Shown here one piece after another: positions 28,315 through 37,660 of a stretch of DNA of 64,000 bases (positions are counted from its first letter, which is position 1; each line of letters starts with the position of its first letter). Made by a program: the position numbers and the translations under genes. The stretch spans positions 62,001 through 126,000 of the forward strand of contig NZ_FTOH01000005.1 of the NCBI RefSeq assembly GCF_900156675.1, written 5' to 3'. Under the pieces are notes generated by a model that saw only the letters and a list, made by a program, of their open reading frames with translations, did no database searches and was not told the DNA's origin. The DNA comes from Thalassolituus maritimus (GTDB lineage Bacteria; Pseudomonadota; Gammaproteobacteria; Pseudomonadales; Oceanobacteraceae).

Positions 28315-29283
28315 ATGCAGCGCCTGCGCACTTTTCTCGACAACCACTGTAAGGATTCAGACGTCGCCAACATTATTGAAGGTCTGACGGTTACCTGTAA
28401 GGATATTTCACATCGCCTGCACCTGGGTGCACTGGCAGGCGTACTTGGCAGCGCCGGACAGGAAAACGTGCAGGGAGAGTCTCAGAAGTTGCTGGATGTG
28501 ATCTCTAACGACCTCATCAAAGAGTGTCTCGCAGCGATGCCTGCGGTGCGCGGTCTCGCCAGTGAAGAGGAGCCAGATCCGGTTGCCTGTAACCCAGAGG
28601 GTGACTATCTGGTTCTGTTCGACCCTCTCGACGGTTCATCCAACATTGATGTGAATGTCACTGTGGGAACCATTTTTTCTGTACTGAAAGCAGCCCCGGG
28701 GGCTGATGGTGGCGACGAAGCTACGTATCTGCAGGCTGGCAATAAGCAGGTAGCTGCAGGCTATGTTCTGTACGGCCCTTCGACCCTATTAGTGTTCAGT
28801 ACTGGCGAAGGTGTCCACAGCTTCACCCTGGACCCTCGTATCGGTGAGTTCGTACTGCAACGCGACAATATTCAGGTACCTGCGGAAACTCAGGAGTTCG
28901 CCATCAATATGTCGAACCAGCGTTTCTGGTTACCACAGATGCAGAACTATGTCGCAGACCTCCTGCAAGGCGAAGAAGGCCCTCTGGGTAAGCGTTACAA
29001 CATGCGTTGGATTGCGTCTATGGTGGCTGAGATACACAGAATTCTGACACGTGGCGGTATATTCATGTACCCGTTCGACAATCGTGACCCTTCAAAGCCA
29101 GGCAAGCTCCGCCTGATGTACGAAGGCAATCCGATGAGCATGCTGATCGAGCAGGCTGGCGGTAAAGCCAGTACCGCCTTTGAAGATATTATGGAAGTTG
29201 CCCCTGACGCGATCCACCAGCGTGTGTCTGTCGTTATGGGCTCAGCAGACGAAGTTGAGAAAGCCTGTTCCTACCACAAGTAA
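28315..29283 (+). CDS. fbp: Fructose-1,6-bisphosphatase class I
   Basis: This 322-residue gluconeogenic enzyme hydrolyses fructose 1,6-bisphosphate. Metal-binding motifs ASEEEPD and LFDPLDGSSNIDVNVTVGTI are present. RGGIFMYPFDNRDPSKPGKLRLMYE is the sugar-phosphate site, and GGKAS is near the end. It is divergent from mpl with a 131-base gap. GGTTCGGAGC precedes the ATG. Confidence 0.96.
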   Translation: MQRLRTFLDNHCKDSDVANIIEGLTVTCKDISHRLHLGALAGVLGSAGQENVQGESQKLLDVISNDLIKECLAAMPAVRGLASEEEPDPVACNPEGDYLVLFDPLDGSSNIDVNVTVGTIFSVLKAAPGADGGDEATYLQAGNKQVAAGYVLYGPSTLLVFSTGEGVHSFTLDPRIGEFVLQRDNIQVPAETQEFAINMSNQRFWLPQMQNYVADLLQGEEGPLGKRYNMRWIASMVAEIHRILTRGGIFMYPFDNRDPSKPGKLRLMYEGNPMSMLIEQAGGKASTAFEDIMEVAPDAIHQRVSVVMGSADEVEKACSYHK

Positions 29284-29309
29284 GGGACGCCCTCTCTTCG
29301 TTATCTGAT

Positions 29310-31229
29310 TCAGGTGGCTGTACCCTCCAGCCACCTTTCAGTCATCAGAGTCAGGCCCTTAAGAGAAATCGGCTTGGCCATATAGTCATTCATACCACTG
29401 GCAAGACATCGCTCTTCAACCTGATCGGTTGTATTCGCGGTACAAGCGATAATAGCCCCACTAAACCCTGCCTCACGCAACTTCTGACTCGTCTCAAAGC
29501 CATCCATTCCCGGCATCTGGCAGTCCATCAACACCAATGAAACGGATTGTTCTTCGACGGCGACTAACGCGGCGGCCCCAGACATCACGGCGATCACGTC
29601 ACGATCAGGATGAATCCGCGCTAACATTTTTTCAGCTACTTTGAGGTTCACCTCATTATCCTCAACAATCAGCAGCTTTCCTTTCTCCTCTGAACTGGCA
29701 GTCTCGACTTCAGCCCTGCCGGTATTCTGCTCAACGTCCGCACACACACGCGCCTGAGTGCCGCTCAGGACGACATCTGGCAAAGTGACCAGCACAATAC
29801 ACCCCCCGCCTTCAGACTCGCCGAAATGCAACTCTCCACCCAAGGCTTTTACAACATGAGACGTAATAGTCAGGCCTAATCCAGCGCCCTCATACTGTCG
29901 GTTCAGATCTGACTCGAGCTGAGTAAAAGGCTCAAGTATCGATTCGTACTCCGAGGGCGGTATACCAATGCCAGTATCAGATACCGTAATGCGAATACCA
30001 GACTTCTCAGTCGCTATGCTCACTGAGACAACGCCCTGAAGAGTAAACTTAAAAGCATTATCGATAAGGTGCCTGAGGATCTGCCGTAGTAGCCCTGGAT
30101 ACGTCAGTATTGGCTTCTCGCGCAATTCGCCCTGAACATCAGTGATAAAAGACAAGCCCTGCGACATTGCTCGAGATCTGAGAACATCAAAGAAAGACTC
30201 AAAATAGTCACTCAACAGACAGTATTCCGGAGCGGCAGACACTGACTTCTGCTCCGTATCAGCGACGACCATAATGTCATCAAGAAGCTGCGTCAATTGC
30301 ACCAGGCTCTGCTCTGCCTGATCCTTGTGCAACGTAAAGTCGCTCTGATCCATTTTATGGCTCATCAACTCGAGCATACCGAGTGCGCCATTGAGTGGAG
30401 TTCTCAGCTCATGACTCATCATAGCGAGAAACTGACTTTTAGATTCACTCGCGCTACGCGCTTTTTTCTGTTCTTCCAGCAACCTGGCAGTAAAAACACG
30501 TTGCTCACTCTGAGCCCGTTCAAGCGCTTCCGCCAATCGGTTACTGCTGCTTTGTACACGGCCCAATTCAGCGCCATCTGATTCCTCGATGCGATTCCAG
30601 TAATCACCGCTGGACAGGGATGACAGAAAAGCAGCGGTACGCTCCAATGGCCTTACTATCATTAACGCAATGTAGCGACCAGTGAGTGCCGCAAGTAGCA
30701 CCACCAACACCCCGGCGACTAACGACTGGTAGAGGATTTCCATTTCTCTGGCGTGAAGATAATGGTCAGTCATCACTATTTCGATCACTGCAAATGTCAC
30801 GCTTCGCTCTGACGTTTCTTCGTCCAACAAACCGCCCATATCCACGGGGTCAAGATCAATGACCGTACGATTAAGCTCTCTATGAAATACCCGTAGGTTA
30901 ACTGAATTCAGGTCCGTGTAGCCTTCGACAGTTCGTTCAATTAATGGCAAGCCCAGCGGGTCCAACACTCTGACAGCAGCGATCTCGGGGCGCCCCAACG
31001 CAGCATCCATCAGCGGGGCCAGTAGCTCGTAGTTCCCCGATATCACAGGGTACTCGGCGGATGCACTGATGCTCTCAACCATCAGGCGCACAATGGATTC
31101 GCTGTTCTCACCAGCATCAGACCAGCGCTGCGACATGTGCATTACTGTTAACAGAACGACGGTCAGGAATGCCGGCACAGCCGCAAGCACAATGGCCCTG
31201 CGACGGATCGACCAGTGGCTTATCCTCAT
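29310..31229 (-). CDS. Hybrid sensor histidine kinase
   Basis: This is a 639-residue inner-membrane kinase. Helix 1 (about 12-30) and helix 2 (about 168-190) bracket a periplasmic sensor of about 135 residues with no recognised fold. A HAMP-like linker follows. The HisKA domain has MMSHELRTPLNG (His near 275) and a full HATPase domain has DNAFKF, DTGIGIP and GAGLGLTI. The C-terminal receiver has LVLMDCQMPGMDG and KPIS. It lacks an HPt domain, so a separate phosphotransfer protein is expected. Its start overlaps the preceding gene's stop (ATGA), linking it to the binding protein. Confidence 0.92.
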   Translation of the reverse strand: MRISHWSIRRRAIVLAAVPAFLTVVLLTVMHMSQRWSDAGENSESIVRLMVESISASAEYPVISGNYELLAPLMDAALGRPEIAAVRVLDPLGLPLIERTVEGYTDLNSVNLRVFHRELNRTVIDLDPVDMGGLLDEETSERSVTFAVIEIVMTDHYLHAREMEILYQSLVAGVLVVLLAALTGRYIALMIVRPLERTAAFLSSLSSGDYWNRIEESDGAELGRVQSSSNRLAEALERAQSEQRVFTARLLEEQKKARSASESKSQFLAMMSHELRTPLNGALGMLELMSHKMDQSDFTLHKDQAEQSLVQLTQLLDDIMVVADTEQKSVSAAPEYCLLSDYFESFFDVLRSRAMSQGLSFITDVQGELREKPILTYPGLLRQILRHLIDNAFKFTLQGVVSVSIATEKSGIRITVSDTGIGIPPSEYESILEPFTQLESDLNRQYEGAGLGLTITSHVVKALGGELHFGESEGGGCIVLVTLPDVVLSGTQARVCADVEQNTGRAEVETASSEEKGKLLIVEDNEVNLKVAEKMLARIHPDRDVIAVMSGAAALVAVEEQSVSLVLMDCQMPGMDGFETSQKLREAGFSGAIIACTANTTDQVEERCLASGMNDYMAKPISLKGLTLMTERWLEGTAT

Positions 31230-32104
31230 CGGTCCACCTCCTGAGCGCGTATACGTTCAGCGACATCAGCAGGATCAGGAAGCAGAAGGTTGAGAGAGCG
31301 TCCCACCTGGCGATTAAAGCCAACACTGAAATACGGATTGTAGCCAGGAGCCGGAAAGGCTCCCTGTGCACCCAGACCTTCAGTGACGACTTCAGACAGA
31401 CGCCTCACAACATCTTCGGGTGTACTGTAGGTCGACGCCAGAGCTCCAGCTTTAAGATAAGCCTGTGTTGGACCAATCAATGGGCGGTTGTGCCGGTAGG
31501 AGGTAATCAGAATACTCTTGATGTTTTCTGCACTGTAGAGCTCCGGATCATACACACCGACCAGAGCCTTACTTGATCCCAGGAGTTCGACTAACGCGTG
31601 ATTGAGACTGTCGTACTCGGCTATGGGATAAACACGTAGATTTTCTGCTGATACTAATGCGCTGGCGTCTTTGGCAACCAGAGCGCCAAATACTTCATTG
31701 GCGCCAAATATGGCTTCAGCGAGTGCAAGCTGGCGCTGCAGAGGCGCCTCAGAATATATCGCACTGGTAACATGCGACCTATATTGACGATACTCGGCTT
31801 TAGAGAGATAAGACGCGATAACAGGAATATTATCGGGGAGTCTGTTATCAGCAATTAACTGACGTAAGGTACTGCCACTGAGAGTAATAATCAGGCGGTA
31901 TTTGTCCAGGCTAGCCTCTGTGTTCAGATCCAGAAGGTCCACCTGTTCAGACACAGAAGTATCTTTGAGAGATGCTTCCAACATCTGTGCGAATTTCTGC
32001 GCCTGAACCGTTGAGGAAGGCGCAATCATCGCAATATCAGCATGCGCGGCAATCATGCTGCAATACAGCAATAACGCCCAACATGTCCTGACAACTGCTT
32101 CCAT
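31226..32104 (-). CDS. Periplasmic substrate-binding-like protein, second of pair
   Basis: This 292-residue protein has a signal peptide (about residues 1-23) and an ABC_sub_bind-like (PF04392-type) two-lobe pattern. The LVGVYDPELYSAENIKSIL and PLIGPTQAYLKAGALAST stretches line up with the gene at 32288, as does the terminal PGYNPYFSVGFNRQVGRSL. The two are clear paralogs. No permease or ATPase gene is nearby, and its stop overlaps the kinase start. It more likely presents a ligand to the kinase than feeds a transporter. Confidence 0.75.
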   Translation of the reverse strand: MEAVVRTCWALLLYCSMIAAHADIAMIAPSSTVQAQKFAQMLEASLKDTSVSEQVDLLDLNTEASLDKYRLIITLSGSTLRQLIADNRLPDNIPVIASYLSKAEYRQYRSHVTSAIYSEAPLQRQLALAEAIFGANEVFGALVAKDASALVSAENLRVYPIAEYDSLNHALVELLGSSKALVGVYDPELYSAENIKSILITSYRHNRPLIGPTQAYLKAGALASTYSTPEDVVRRLSEVVTEGLGAQGAFPAPGYNPYFSVGFNRQVGRSLNLLLPDPADVAERIRAQEVDR

Positions 32105-32287
32105 GCGTGTATCTCTGCCTTGATGATGTCCTTAGTCCAGTATAGCGCTTCCTGATATCAAACGCTGTTATCTATACAAATGAATACTCAATAGAATCAG
32201 CGGCTAAATGGCATAAAATTACGGGGACGGATCGGATTACCAGAAATAAGGCGGGGGTCGCAACGAACAGGATAAAGAAAGCTCAGA

Positions 32288-33103
32288 CTATCGCAATTGA
32301 GAAGTAAGTTCTGAAGTGTCCGACGGCAACAGAATATCCAGTGAGCGCGCTACCTGCTCGTTCATTGTGACCGAGAAGTAAGGGTTATACCCCGGTGGAG
32401 GTAGTACATCAGCTTCAATAAGCTCCACAAGGCGCTTAACTGTATCAGCAAGTGAGCTATAGGTCGTCGCGATTGCACCTGCACGAATGTATGCCTGATG
32501 AGGCCCAATCAATGGAATATTCTGGCGATACGCAGTGATAAGGATATTCTTGATGGTCGATGGGTTGTATACCCCTCTGTCGAGGGTCCCTAACAGCACG
32601 TCGTGCTTAGCCAGAGCGGCTTTCAGGGTGCGGTTCAGACTCTCTTCCGGCTTGTTAGTAAATACCTCAAAGTCATCGCCCTGAAGTTGATTCATTTCAA
32701 CAGCCACCCATGTGGGCACCTCATCAGACACTATAATTGCTACCCGGGAATCAGGAAAGAGCAGGCGTGTAAGATCCAACTGCCGCTGTAGAGGAGGTTC
32801 TGAGAACACGGCGCTATCAATATTGCTCCTATTCGCTTCAATAGCCTCACGCCTGCTCCACACGGCAATGCTCTTCTGGTTACCATCCCAGTTTCTGACC
32901 ATACCATCTCCCGCGATAATCACGAGATCCTGCTCCTTTATCTGGCTCTGAGAATGGACCTGCCGTACGGGCTTTCCGAGCGCAGTGGACACTCCCTCTG
33001 CCAGCGCTAATAGCGCGGGCGAATGGTTTTCAGACAATAGCAGAACCTCGGCGCGGGCCAGGGCCGCGCCGAAAAGCAGGATGAAAAATCCTGCTATGCG
33101 CAT
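32288..33103 (-). CDS. Periplasmic substrate-binding-like protein, first of pair
   Basis: This 271-residue protein has a cleavable signal (about 1-18, FGAALA) and the same core as its neighbour: GTLDRGVYNPSTIKNILIT, PLIGPHQAYIRAGAIATTY and the end YNPYFSVTMNEQVARSLDIL. It overlaps the TonB-receptor stop (TGATG), so the receptor and this protein are translated together. The ligand is unknown. A 183-base gap separates it from the second paralog. Confidence 0.75.
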   Translation of the reverse strand: MRIAGFFILLFGAALARAEVLLLSENHSPALLALAEGVSTALGKPVRQVHSQSQIKEQDLVIIAGDGMVRNWDGNQKSIAVWSRREAIEANRSNIDSAVFSEPPLQRQLDLTRLLFPDSRVAIIVSDEVPTWVAVEMNQLQGDDFEVFTNKPEESLNRTLKAALAKHDVLLGTLDRGVYNPSTIKNILITAYRQNIPLIGPHQAYIRAGAIATTYSSLADTVKRLVELIEADVLPPPGYNPYFSVTMNEQVARSLDILLPSDTSELTSQLR

Positions 33104-35382
33104 CAGAATTTAACACCTACCTGAAGGAATCCGAGATACTTATCTTCAATGCGGTTGGTGTTGTACGCGATCGGGCTCTCATCAATCAAATGATGCAGGA
33201 AGGCACTCGTCTCAAGTTCCCAACTGTTAAAGATCCATCCTTTTTTCAAATGAACTTCATATCGGCGGTACGGAGAAGACTTCGCGCCAGAACTGTTGTT
33301 ATAGCTGCGGTGCCAGAAGTAAGATTGGGTAAAACGCCAACTACCTAAGGCCGCACTCCAGCTAAGGTTGTGGCTGAACTCAGAACTGAGACGAGTTTCA
33401 ACCCGCTTGAGATTACTTTCCTCATTGTCAGACAGATTAGGAGACTCTCCGACACGGACATCGGCATCCAGATAAGCCCCCGAATACCAGAAGGAATGAT
33501 CCCTCACTGGAGTCCACGTAAACTGCCAGTCGACACCCTGAAGATTCATCGTGGAATTTGAACTTACGTCCGGCGTATTCAGGTTAATAGGATCCGAAAT
33601 CAACTGATAAAGATGATCGCGATACACCTTGATATCCATTTCAAGGTTTTGTACTGGTAAGCGGCCATAATAGCCCAGTTCCCAACTGGTAATACGTTCA
33701 TGGTCCAGATCACCATATGCTCCCGTCTGAGTCGCGTACAAGGTGCCTTCGCTTAACCCAAGATAGTTCTCGGTCAGGTTCGTAATCTGCAGGCTGTAAT
33801 CTGGCTCCTGCTCCAGCAGATCTGGGGACCGTACGGCCGTTGAGTAAACCAGCCGCAGACTGTGCTGAGGAGCAACAAGAAAGTTGGCGGCGACACGAGG
33901 TGAAAAGACAGCGCTATTTTTATCCTCGTCTTCGTACATACCGCCGAGGTTGAAAATCAGTTTGTCCAGTGGACGTATCTCAGCATTCGCAAACACACGC
34001 ATCAGATCGTTACTGACAGTGCCGTCGAAATAGGTTTGAGAAGTGACCTGATCTCGGCGGAAGCTAACCCCAGCAACGGTACGCAGAATATCATTCCATT
34101 GCACAGTATCCTGAAACTCAACATCAATTCTCTGCTCGTCGAAATCAAGATCGTACTCGCCGCAGGTGATACTCGACAGATTAACAGCATCAAAGCCTGC
34201 CTGAGCAAATATGGTCTGTACCTGATCAAGATCAGACTGCGAAATATCGTAATTGCGGTCCAACTCTTCTTCGAGCAGGGCTTCTACATCTTCTGGATTC
34301 GCAGTGCCTCCTGCTATCGGCAAGAACAATTCTTCGGGCAGCTCAAAGCGCCCGATCACATTTGCCCAGTAAGGGTCTTCGCGATACAACTGACCCAATA
34401 ATGGAGACAGCACAACCGCGGGCGCACACTTCCGGAACTCAGTGAGGCGCTTCTCCTTCTGCCAGTAGGCTCGCAATTGTGAAGTGTGTGTTGTAGAGAA
34501 ATCATACTGCCACTGAGCCATCACGAAGCCGCTCTGGTTGTCGTCGACCGGGGCAATCTCATCTTCCCCACGACGCTGACGGACACGCTGTTTTCCATCT
34601 TTGTATGCCGCTTCGACAAGAAGCCGACTCTGATCGGAGAACTGAGTCGTTGCATTCAGGCTGATAAAGCTATCGCGGCTACCGTCATGTAGGTTGTCCC
34701 CTGGCTGAACAGTCTCCTGGCCGAGACGCTCATTACCATCGAAGCCATCATCATGCTTGCGGGATACGGTCGCACGATACACCCATTCGCCAAGTTCAGC
34801 CGAATGACTGACCTCGTAGTCACGTACTCCCTGGTGACCTGAGCGGGCAAACGCTCGCGTACCAAGAGTATCGGCAGGATGGAAAGTCACGATGTTAATG
34901 ACTGCCATAAAGGCATTGGCGCCGTATGAAGAGGCGTTTGGTCCACGGAACACTTCAATGCGTTGAATGTCTTCCAGCGCAACCGGGATATCTTCCCAGA
35001 CCACAGAGGCGATACCCGCGCGATACACCGAGCGACCGTCGATCAAAACCTGCATACGACGCATCAGATTAGGATTGGACGCGTGATAGGCAATAGAGTC
35101 CTGGTCACCATGCTTAACGAACATGCCCGGGACAAACCTGAAAAGCTCGGGAAGTGTGCGAACACCCCACTGTTCGATATTCTCTGCTGTGATCACGGTC
35201 ATGCTGCCCGGCACCTCCGACCTGGGCTGCTTCAACCGTGTCGCTGTCAGCACTTCCGGTACCACTGTGAAGCCCGACAATTCCGCGTCAAGGCCCGCAT
35301 CAGGCAGAAACAAGTCTTCTGCAACTGCTGCATTCATTGCCGTGGCCAGAATTGCGACCATTGAGCCCAAATAGCCCTTCAT
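33103..35382 (-). CDS. TonB-dependent outer-membrane receptor
   Basis: This 759-residue receptor has a signal peptide (about 1-20 from MKGYLGS). The ATG is chosen for the strong GAGAGGG site; the longer frame lacks a signal. FTVVPEVLTATRLKQPRSEV could hold the TonB box, followed by a plug domain (VPGSMTVITAENIEQWGVRTLPELF, LIDGRSVYRAG, IEVFRGPNASSYGANAFMAVINI). A 22-strand-type barrel ends with LGFLQVGVKF. Two cysteine pairs lie in extracellular regions around residues 300-420. The genes downstream suggest a dual uptake-and-sensing role for an organic ligand. Confidence 0.88.
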   Translation of the reverse strand: MKGYLGSMVAILATAMNAAVAEDLFLPDAGLDAELSGFTVVPEVLTATRLKQPRSEVPGSMTVITAENIEQWGVRTLPELFRFVPGMFVKHGDQDSIAYHASNPNLMRRMQVLIDGRSVYRAGIASVVWEDIPVALEDIQRIEVFRGPNASSYGANAFMAVINIVTFHPADTLGTRAFARSGHQGVRDYEVSHSAELGEWVYRATVSRKHDDGFDGNERLGQETVQPGDNLHDGSRDSFISLNATTQFSDQSRLLVEAAYKDGKQRVRQRRGEDEIAPVDDNQSGFVMAQWQYDFSTTHTSQLRAYWQKEKRLTEFRKCAPAVVLSPLLGQLYREDPYWANVIGRFELPEELFLPIAGGTANPEDVEALLEEELDRNYDISQSDLDQVQTIFAQAGFDAVNLSSITCGEYDLDFDEQRIDVEFQDTVQWNDILRTVAGVSFRRDQVTSQTYFDGTVSNDLMRVFANAEIRPLDKLIFNLGGMYEDEDKNSAVFSPRVAANFLVAPQHSLRLVYSTAVRSPDLLEQEPDYSLQITNLTENYLGLSEGTLYATQTGAYGDLDHERITSWELGYYGRLPVQNLEMDIKVYRDHLYQLISDPINLNTPDVSSNSTMNLQGVDWQFTWTPVRDHSFWYSGAYLDADVRVGESPNLSDNEESNLKRVETRLSSEFSHNLSWSAALGSWRFTQSYFWHRSYNNSSGAKSSPYRRYEVHLKKGWIFNSWELETSAFLHHLIDESPIAYNTNRIEDKYLGFLQVGVKF

Positions 35383-35518
35383 TGCACCCTCTCTGTTCTT
35401 CTCATTCTGTACTGTCCCGATTATAGAGTCTTTCTCCATTGGTGGAACTGACAGGACACATTAGATAGGTCTATAATCCGCGCCATCTGTTAAAAACTCT
35501 CACGTTACAGGAAATACC

Positions 35519-36049
35519 ATGAGCTATAACGCGATTACTGCTGGCAAAGACCTGCCAAATGACGTTTACGTTGTGATTGAAATTCCGGCGAACCACGCCC
35601 CAATCAAATACGAAATCGACAAAGACATGGACTGCCTGATGGTAGACCGTTTCATGGCGACGCCGATGTTCTACCCAGCGAACTACGGTTACATCTCAGA
35701 CACCCTGGCTGACGATGGCGACCCACTGGATGTGCTCGTCGTAACTCCTTACCCAGTGGCTCCTGGCTCAGTGATCCGTGCACGTCCAGTTGGCGTTCTC
35801 AACATGGAAGACGAAGCTGGTGAAGATGCAAAACTGGTCGCTGTTCCACACGAGAAGCTGACCCAGCTGTATAACGATGTAAAAGACATCGACGACGTTC
35901 CGCAGCTGCTGCGCGATCAGATCGGTCACTTCTTCGAGAACTACAAAGACCTCGAGAAAGGTAAATGGGTGAAAGTGAAAGGCTGGGGTAACGCTGACGA
36001 AGCTCGTCAGATGATCCTGGACTCTGCCGAAGCCTATAAAAACGCCTGA
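35519..36049 (+). CDS. ppa: Inorganic pyrophosphatase
   Basis: This 176-residue soluble family-I pyrophosphatase hydrolyses PPi to drive biosynthetic reactions. The active site is clear: [17 protein letters not shown], the [15 protein letters not shown] metal-binding aspartates, and [15 protein letters not shown]. Length and the KGWGNADEA end are typical. It is followed by a bidirectional terminator. Confidence 0.97.
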   Translation: MSYNAITAGKDLPNDVYVVIEIPANHAPIKYEIDKDMDCLMVDRFMATPMFYPANYGYISDTLADDGDPLDVLVVTPYPVAPGSVIRARPVGVLNMEDEAGEDAKLVAVPHEKLTQLYNDVKDIDDVPQLLRDQIGHFFENYKDLEKGKWVKVKGWGNADEARQMILDSAEAYKNA

Positions 36050-36062
36050 TTCTGGCGTGAAC

Positions 36063-36091
36063 AAAAAAGGGAGCTGTCAGCTCCCTTTTTT
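36063..36091. terminator. Bidirectional terminator ppa / LOV gene
   Basis: Six A residues, GGGAGC-TGTCA-GCTCCC and six T residues form a symmetric terminator that can end both the ppa transcript and the convergent LOV gene transcript. Confidence 0.92.
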
Positions 36092-36112
36092 GATGCCTGA
36101 TTATAAGTACTG

Positions 36113-36577
36113 TCAGGCTTTGCTGGCCTTCAGCGCAGCAAGTTCTTCCTCCGCCGCACGGGCGCGGGCTTCGGCTTCGATCTGTGCGGTGACATCTTTC
36201 TGGATACCGATGTAATACGTCAGCTGATCCTGATCATTGCGTATAGGAGACAAGCTCAGCTCATTCCAGAACATTGTGCCGTCTTTATGATAATTCCTCA
36301 GAACTACCCGGGTACTGCGCCCTTCTTTGATAGCCGCACGTACTTCCTTCAATCCCTCCTGCTCACGGTCACCGGTTTGCAGAAAGCGACAATCCTGATA
36401 GAGGATCTCGTCAGCGATATAGCCTGTCAGGCGCTCAAACGCCTTATTGACGTAAATCAGAATGTTATCGTCACCTTCCTGCTCGGCAATCACGATGCCG
36501 TCGTTTGAGGCATCAACTGCCTTCTTCAGAAGTTCAAGATTGATAGGGCCCTGCTCATCATTCAGGTCTGTGACCAT
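36113..36577 (-). CDS. Short LOV photoreceptor (PpSB1-LOV-like)
   Basis: This 154-residue protein is one LOV domain with short flanking helices and no effector. The blue-light signature is intact: EILYQDCRFLQ carries Cys63, the residue that forms the FMN adduct, followed by LRNYHKDGTMFWNELSLSP and YYIGIQKDVT. The opening VDASNDGIVIAEQEGDD closely follows the P. putida short LOV protein PpSB1. The arginine equivalent to PpSB1 R61 is kept (R71), while the R66 position is Leu76. GGAG precedes the start. It is divergent from a MerR/LitR-type gene, the known partner arrangement. Confidence 0.93.
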   Translation of the reverse strand: MVTDLNDEQGPINLELLKKAVDASNDGIVIAEQEGDDNILIYVNKAFERLTGYIADEILYQDCRFLQTGDREQEGLKEVRAAIKEGRSTRVVLRNYHKDGTMFWNELSLSPIRNDQDQLTYYIGIQKDVTAQIEAEARARAAEEELAALKASKA

Positions 36578-36682
36578 CGATCGTCTCCGCTGTTACTCTC
36601 TGTCGCCGGCTCTCTGACTGTGATCAGAGTCGCTTTTCATATCATTCAGATCAAGACTGAGCGTATCAGCCTTTTGGTTTCT

Positions 36683-36729
36683 TTTACATTATGTACAACT
36701 ACTTATAGAATTTGGACTGCTTTGTATAG
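36683..36729 (+). promoter_or_regulatory. Promoter with LitR/MerR-type inverted repeat
   Basis: TTTACA (36683-36688), a 17-base spacer and TAGAAT (36706-36711) form a good sigma-70 promoter directed at the MerR-type gene. ATGTACAA (36691-36698) inside the spacer and TTGTATAG (36722-36729) downstream are inverted TRTACAA half-sites. This is an arrangement suited to repression by a light-responsive LitR regulator. Confidence 0.6.
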
Positions 36730-36748
36730 TTCTGGAAATAAATTCGTC

Positions 36749-37660
36749 ATGTCCGCCCCCTCTGAATCTCAGGCTGCCTACTATCCGATACGGGTAGTCT
36801 CGAACGAAACCGGTGTTAACGCGATTACTCTGCGTGCGTGGGAGCGACGTTACGGGCTCATTACTCCTAAACGTACCGCCAAGGGACATCGTCTGTATAC
36901 CGAAGCAGACATACAACTTATACGTAAAGTTGTATCGCTTTTACAGCGTGGTATTCCTATTTCTCAAGCTAAGGCGATGCTGGAAAATGGTGAGCCTGAG
37001 CCCGATATTAATGTGCAGACCAGTCAACCGTCGCAATGGTCACAGTACAGAGCCCGCCTCGCTAGCGCGATACGGGACTTCGACGACGTTGAAATTGCGC
37101 GGGTCATGGACGAGGTAACCGGCTTCTTTCCAGTCGACATCGCCCTGCGCTTTCTATTACTGCCACTGCACCAGCAACTGAGAGAACAGATTACCGAGCC
37201 ACTCGGATCTGCGCGGTTGCAGTTCTTCGCCGGCTTCCTGCAGGGGCGCCTCAGCATGCGCCTGAGCGAGTCTTCAGAGCAGTCCATGAAGGTAACTCTG
37301 GTGCTTGCAAACACCGTCTACAGTGACGACCTGGAACTCCTTCTGCTGGGCATACTACTGAAACAATTCGGCATACGGGTTATCCGTCTGGCTGGCTTAT
37401 CTACGCCTCAGGAAATTTCAGAGTTAATCCGCACTCAGAACCTCCAGGGCGCGGTACTGGGTGTTGCCGACTCACCTGAGCCCGGCCAACTGCAGAGTTT
37501 AAGAAACCTGGCTGCTGAAACGGGGCAGCTGATTTTCTGCAGTGGGCAGAATGTCTCTCAGGCGAGTACGTTACGGGAGCGCGGCCTCGTGGCACTGAAC
37601 CGCGACCCACAACAGGATGCTCTCACAGTAAGAGATGTACTGACCGGCGTTAACGAATGA
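36749..37660 (+). CDS. MerR-family regulator, LitR/CarH-like without cobalamin ligand
   Basis: This 303-residue regulator has a MerR helix-turn-helix (about residues 10-80, with ITLRAWERRYGLITPKRT and GHRLYTEADI). A helical B12-binding-2-like domain (about 105-185) and a Rossmann-like cobalamin-binding fold (about 195-300) follow. The CarH-type histidine that ligates cobalamin is missing: the motif region reads YSDDLELLLLG. It therefore resembles class II LitR, which responds to light through a partner LOV protein such as the one encoded divergently. The upstream extension of the frame to 36620 crosses the promoter, so the ATG at 36749 is used. Confidence 0.82.
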   Translation: MSAPSESQAAYYPIRVVSNETGVNAITLRAWERRYGLITPKRTAKGHRLYTEADIQLIRKVVSLLQRGIPISQAKAMLENGEPEPDINVQTSQPSQWSQYRARLASAIRDFDDVEIARVMDEVTGFFPVDIALRFLLLPLHQQLREQITEPLGSARLQFFAGFLQGRLSMRLSESSEQSMKVTLVLANTVYSDDLELLLLGILLKQFGIRVIRLAGLSTPQEISELIRTQNLQGAVLGVADSPEPGQLQSLRNLAAETGQLIFCSGQNVSQASTLRERGLVALNRDPQQDALTVRDVLTGVNE

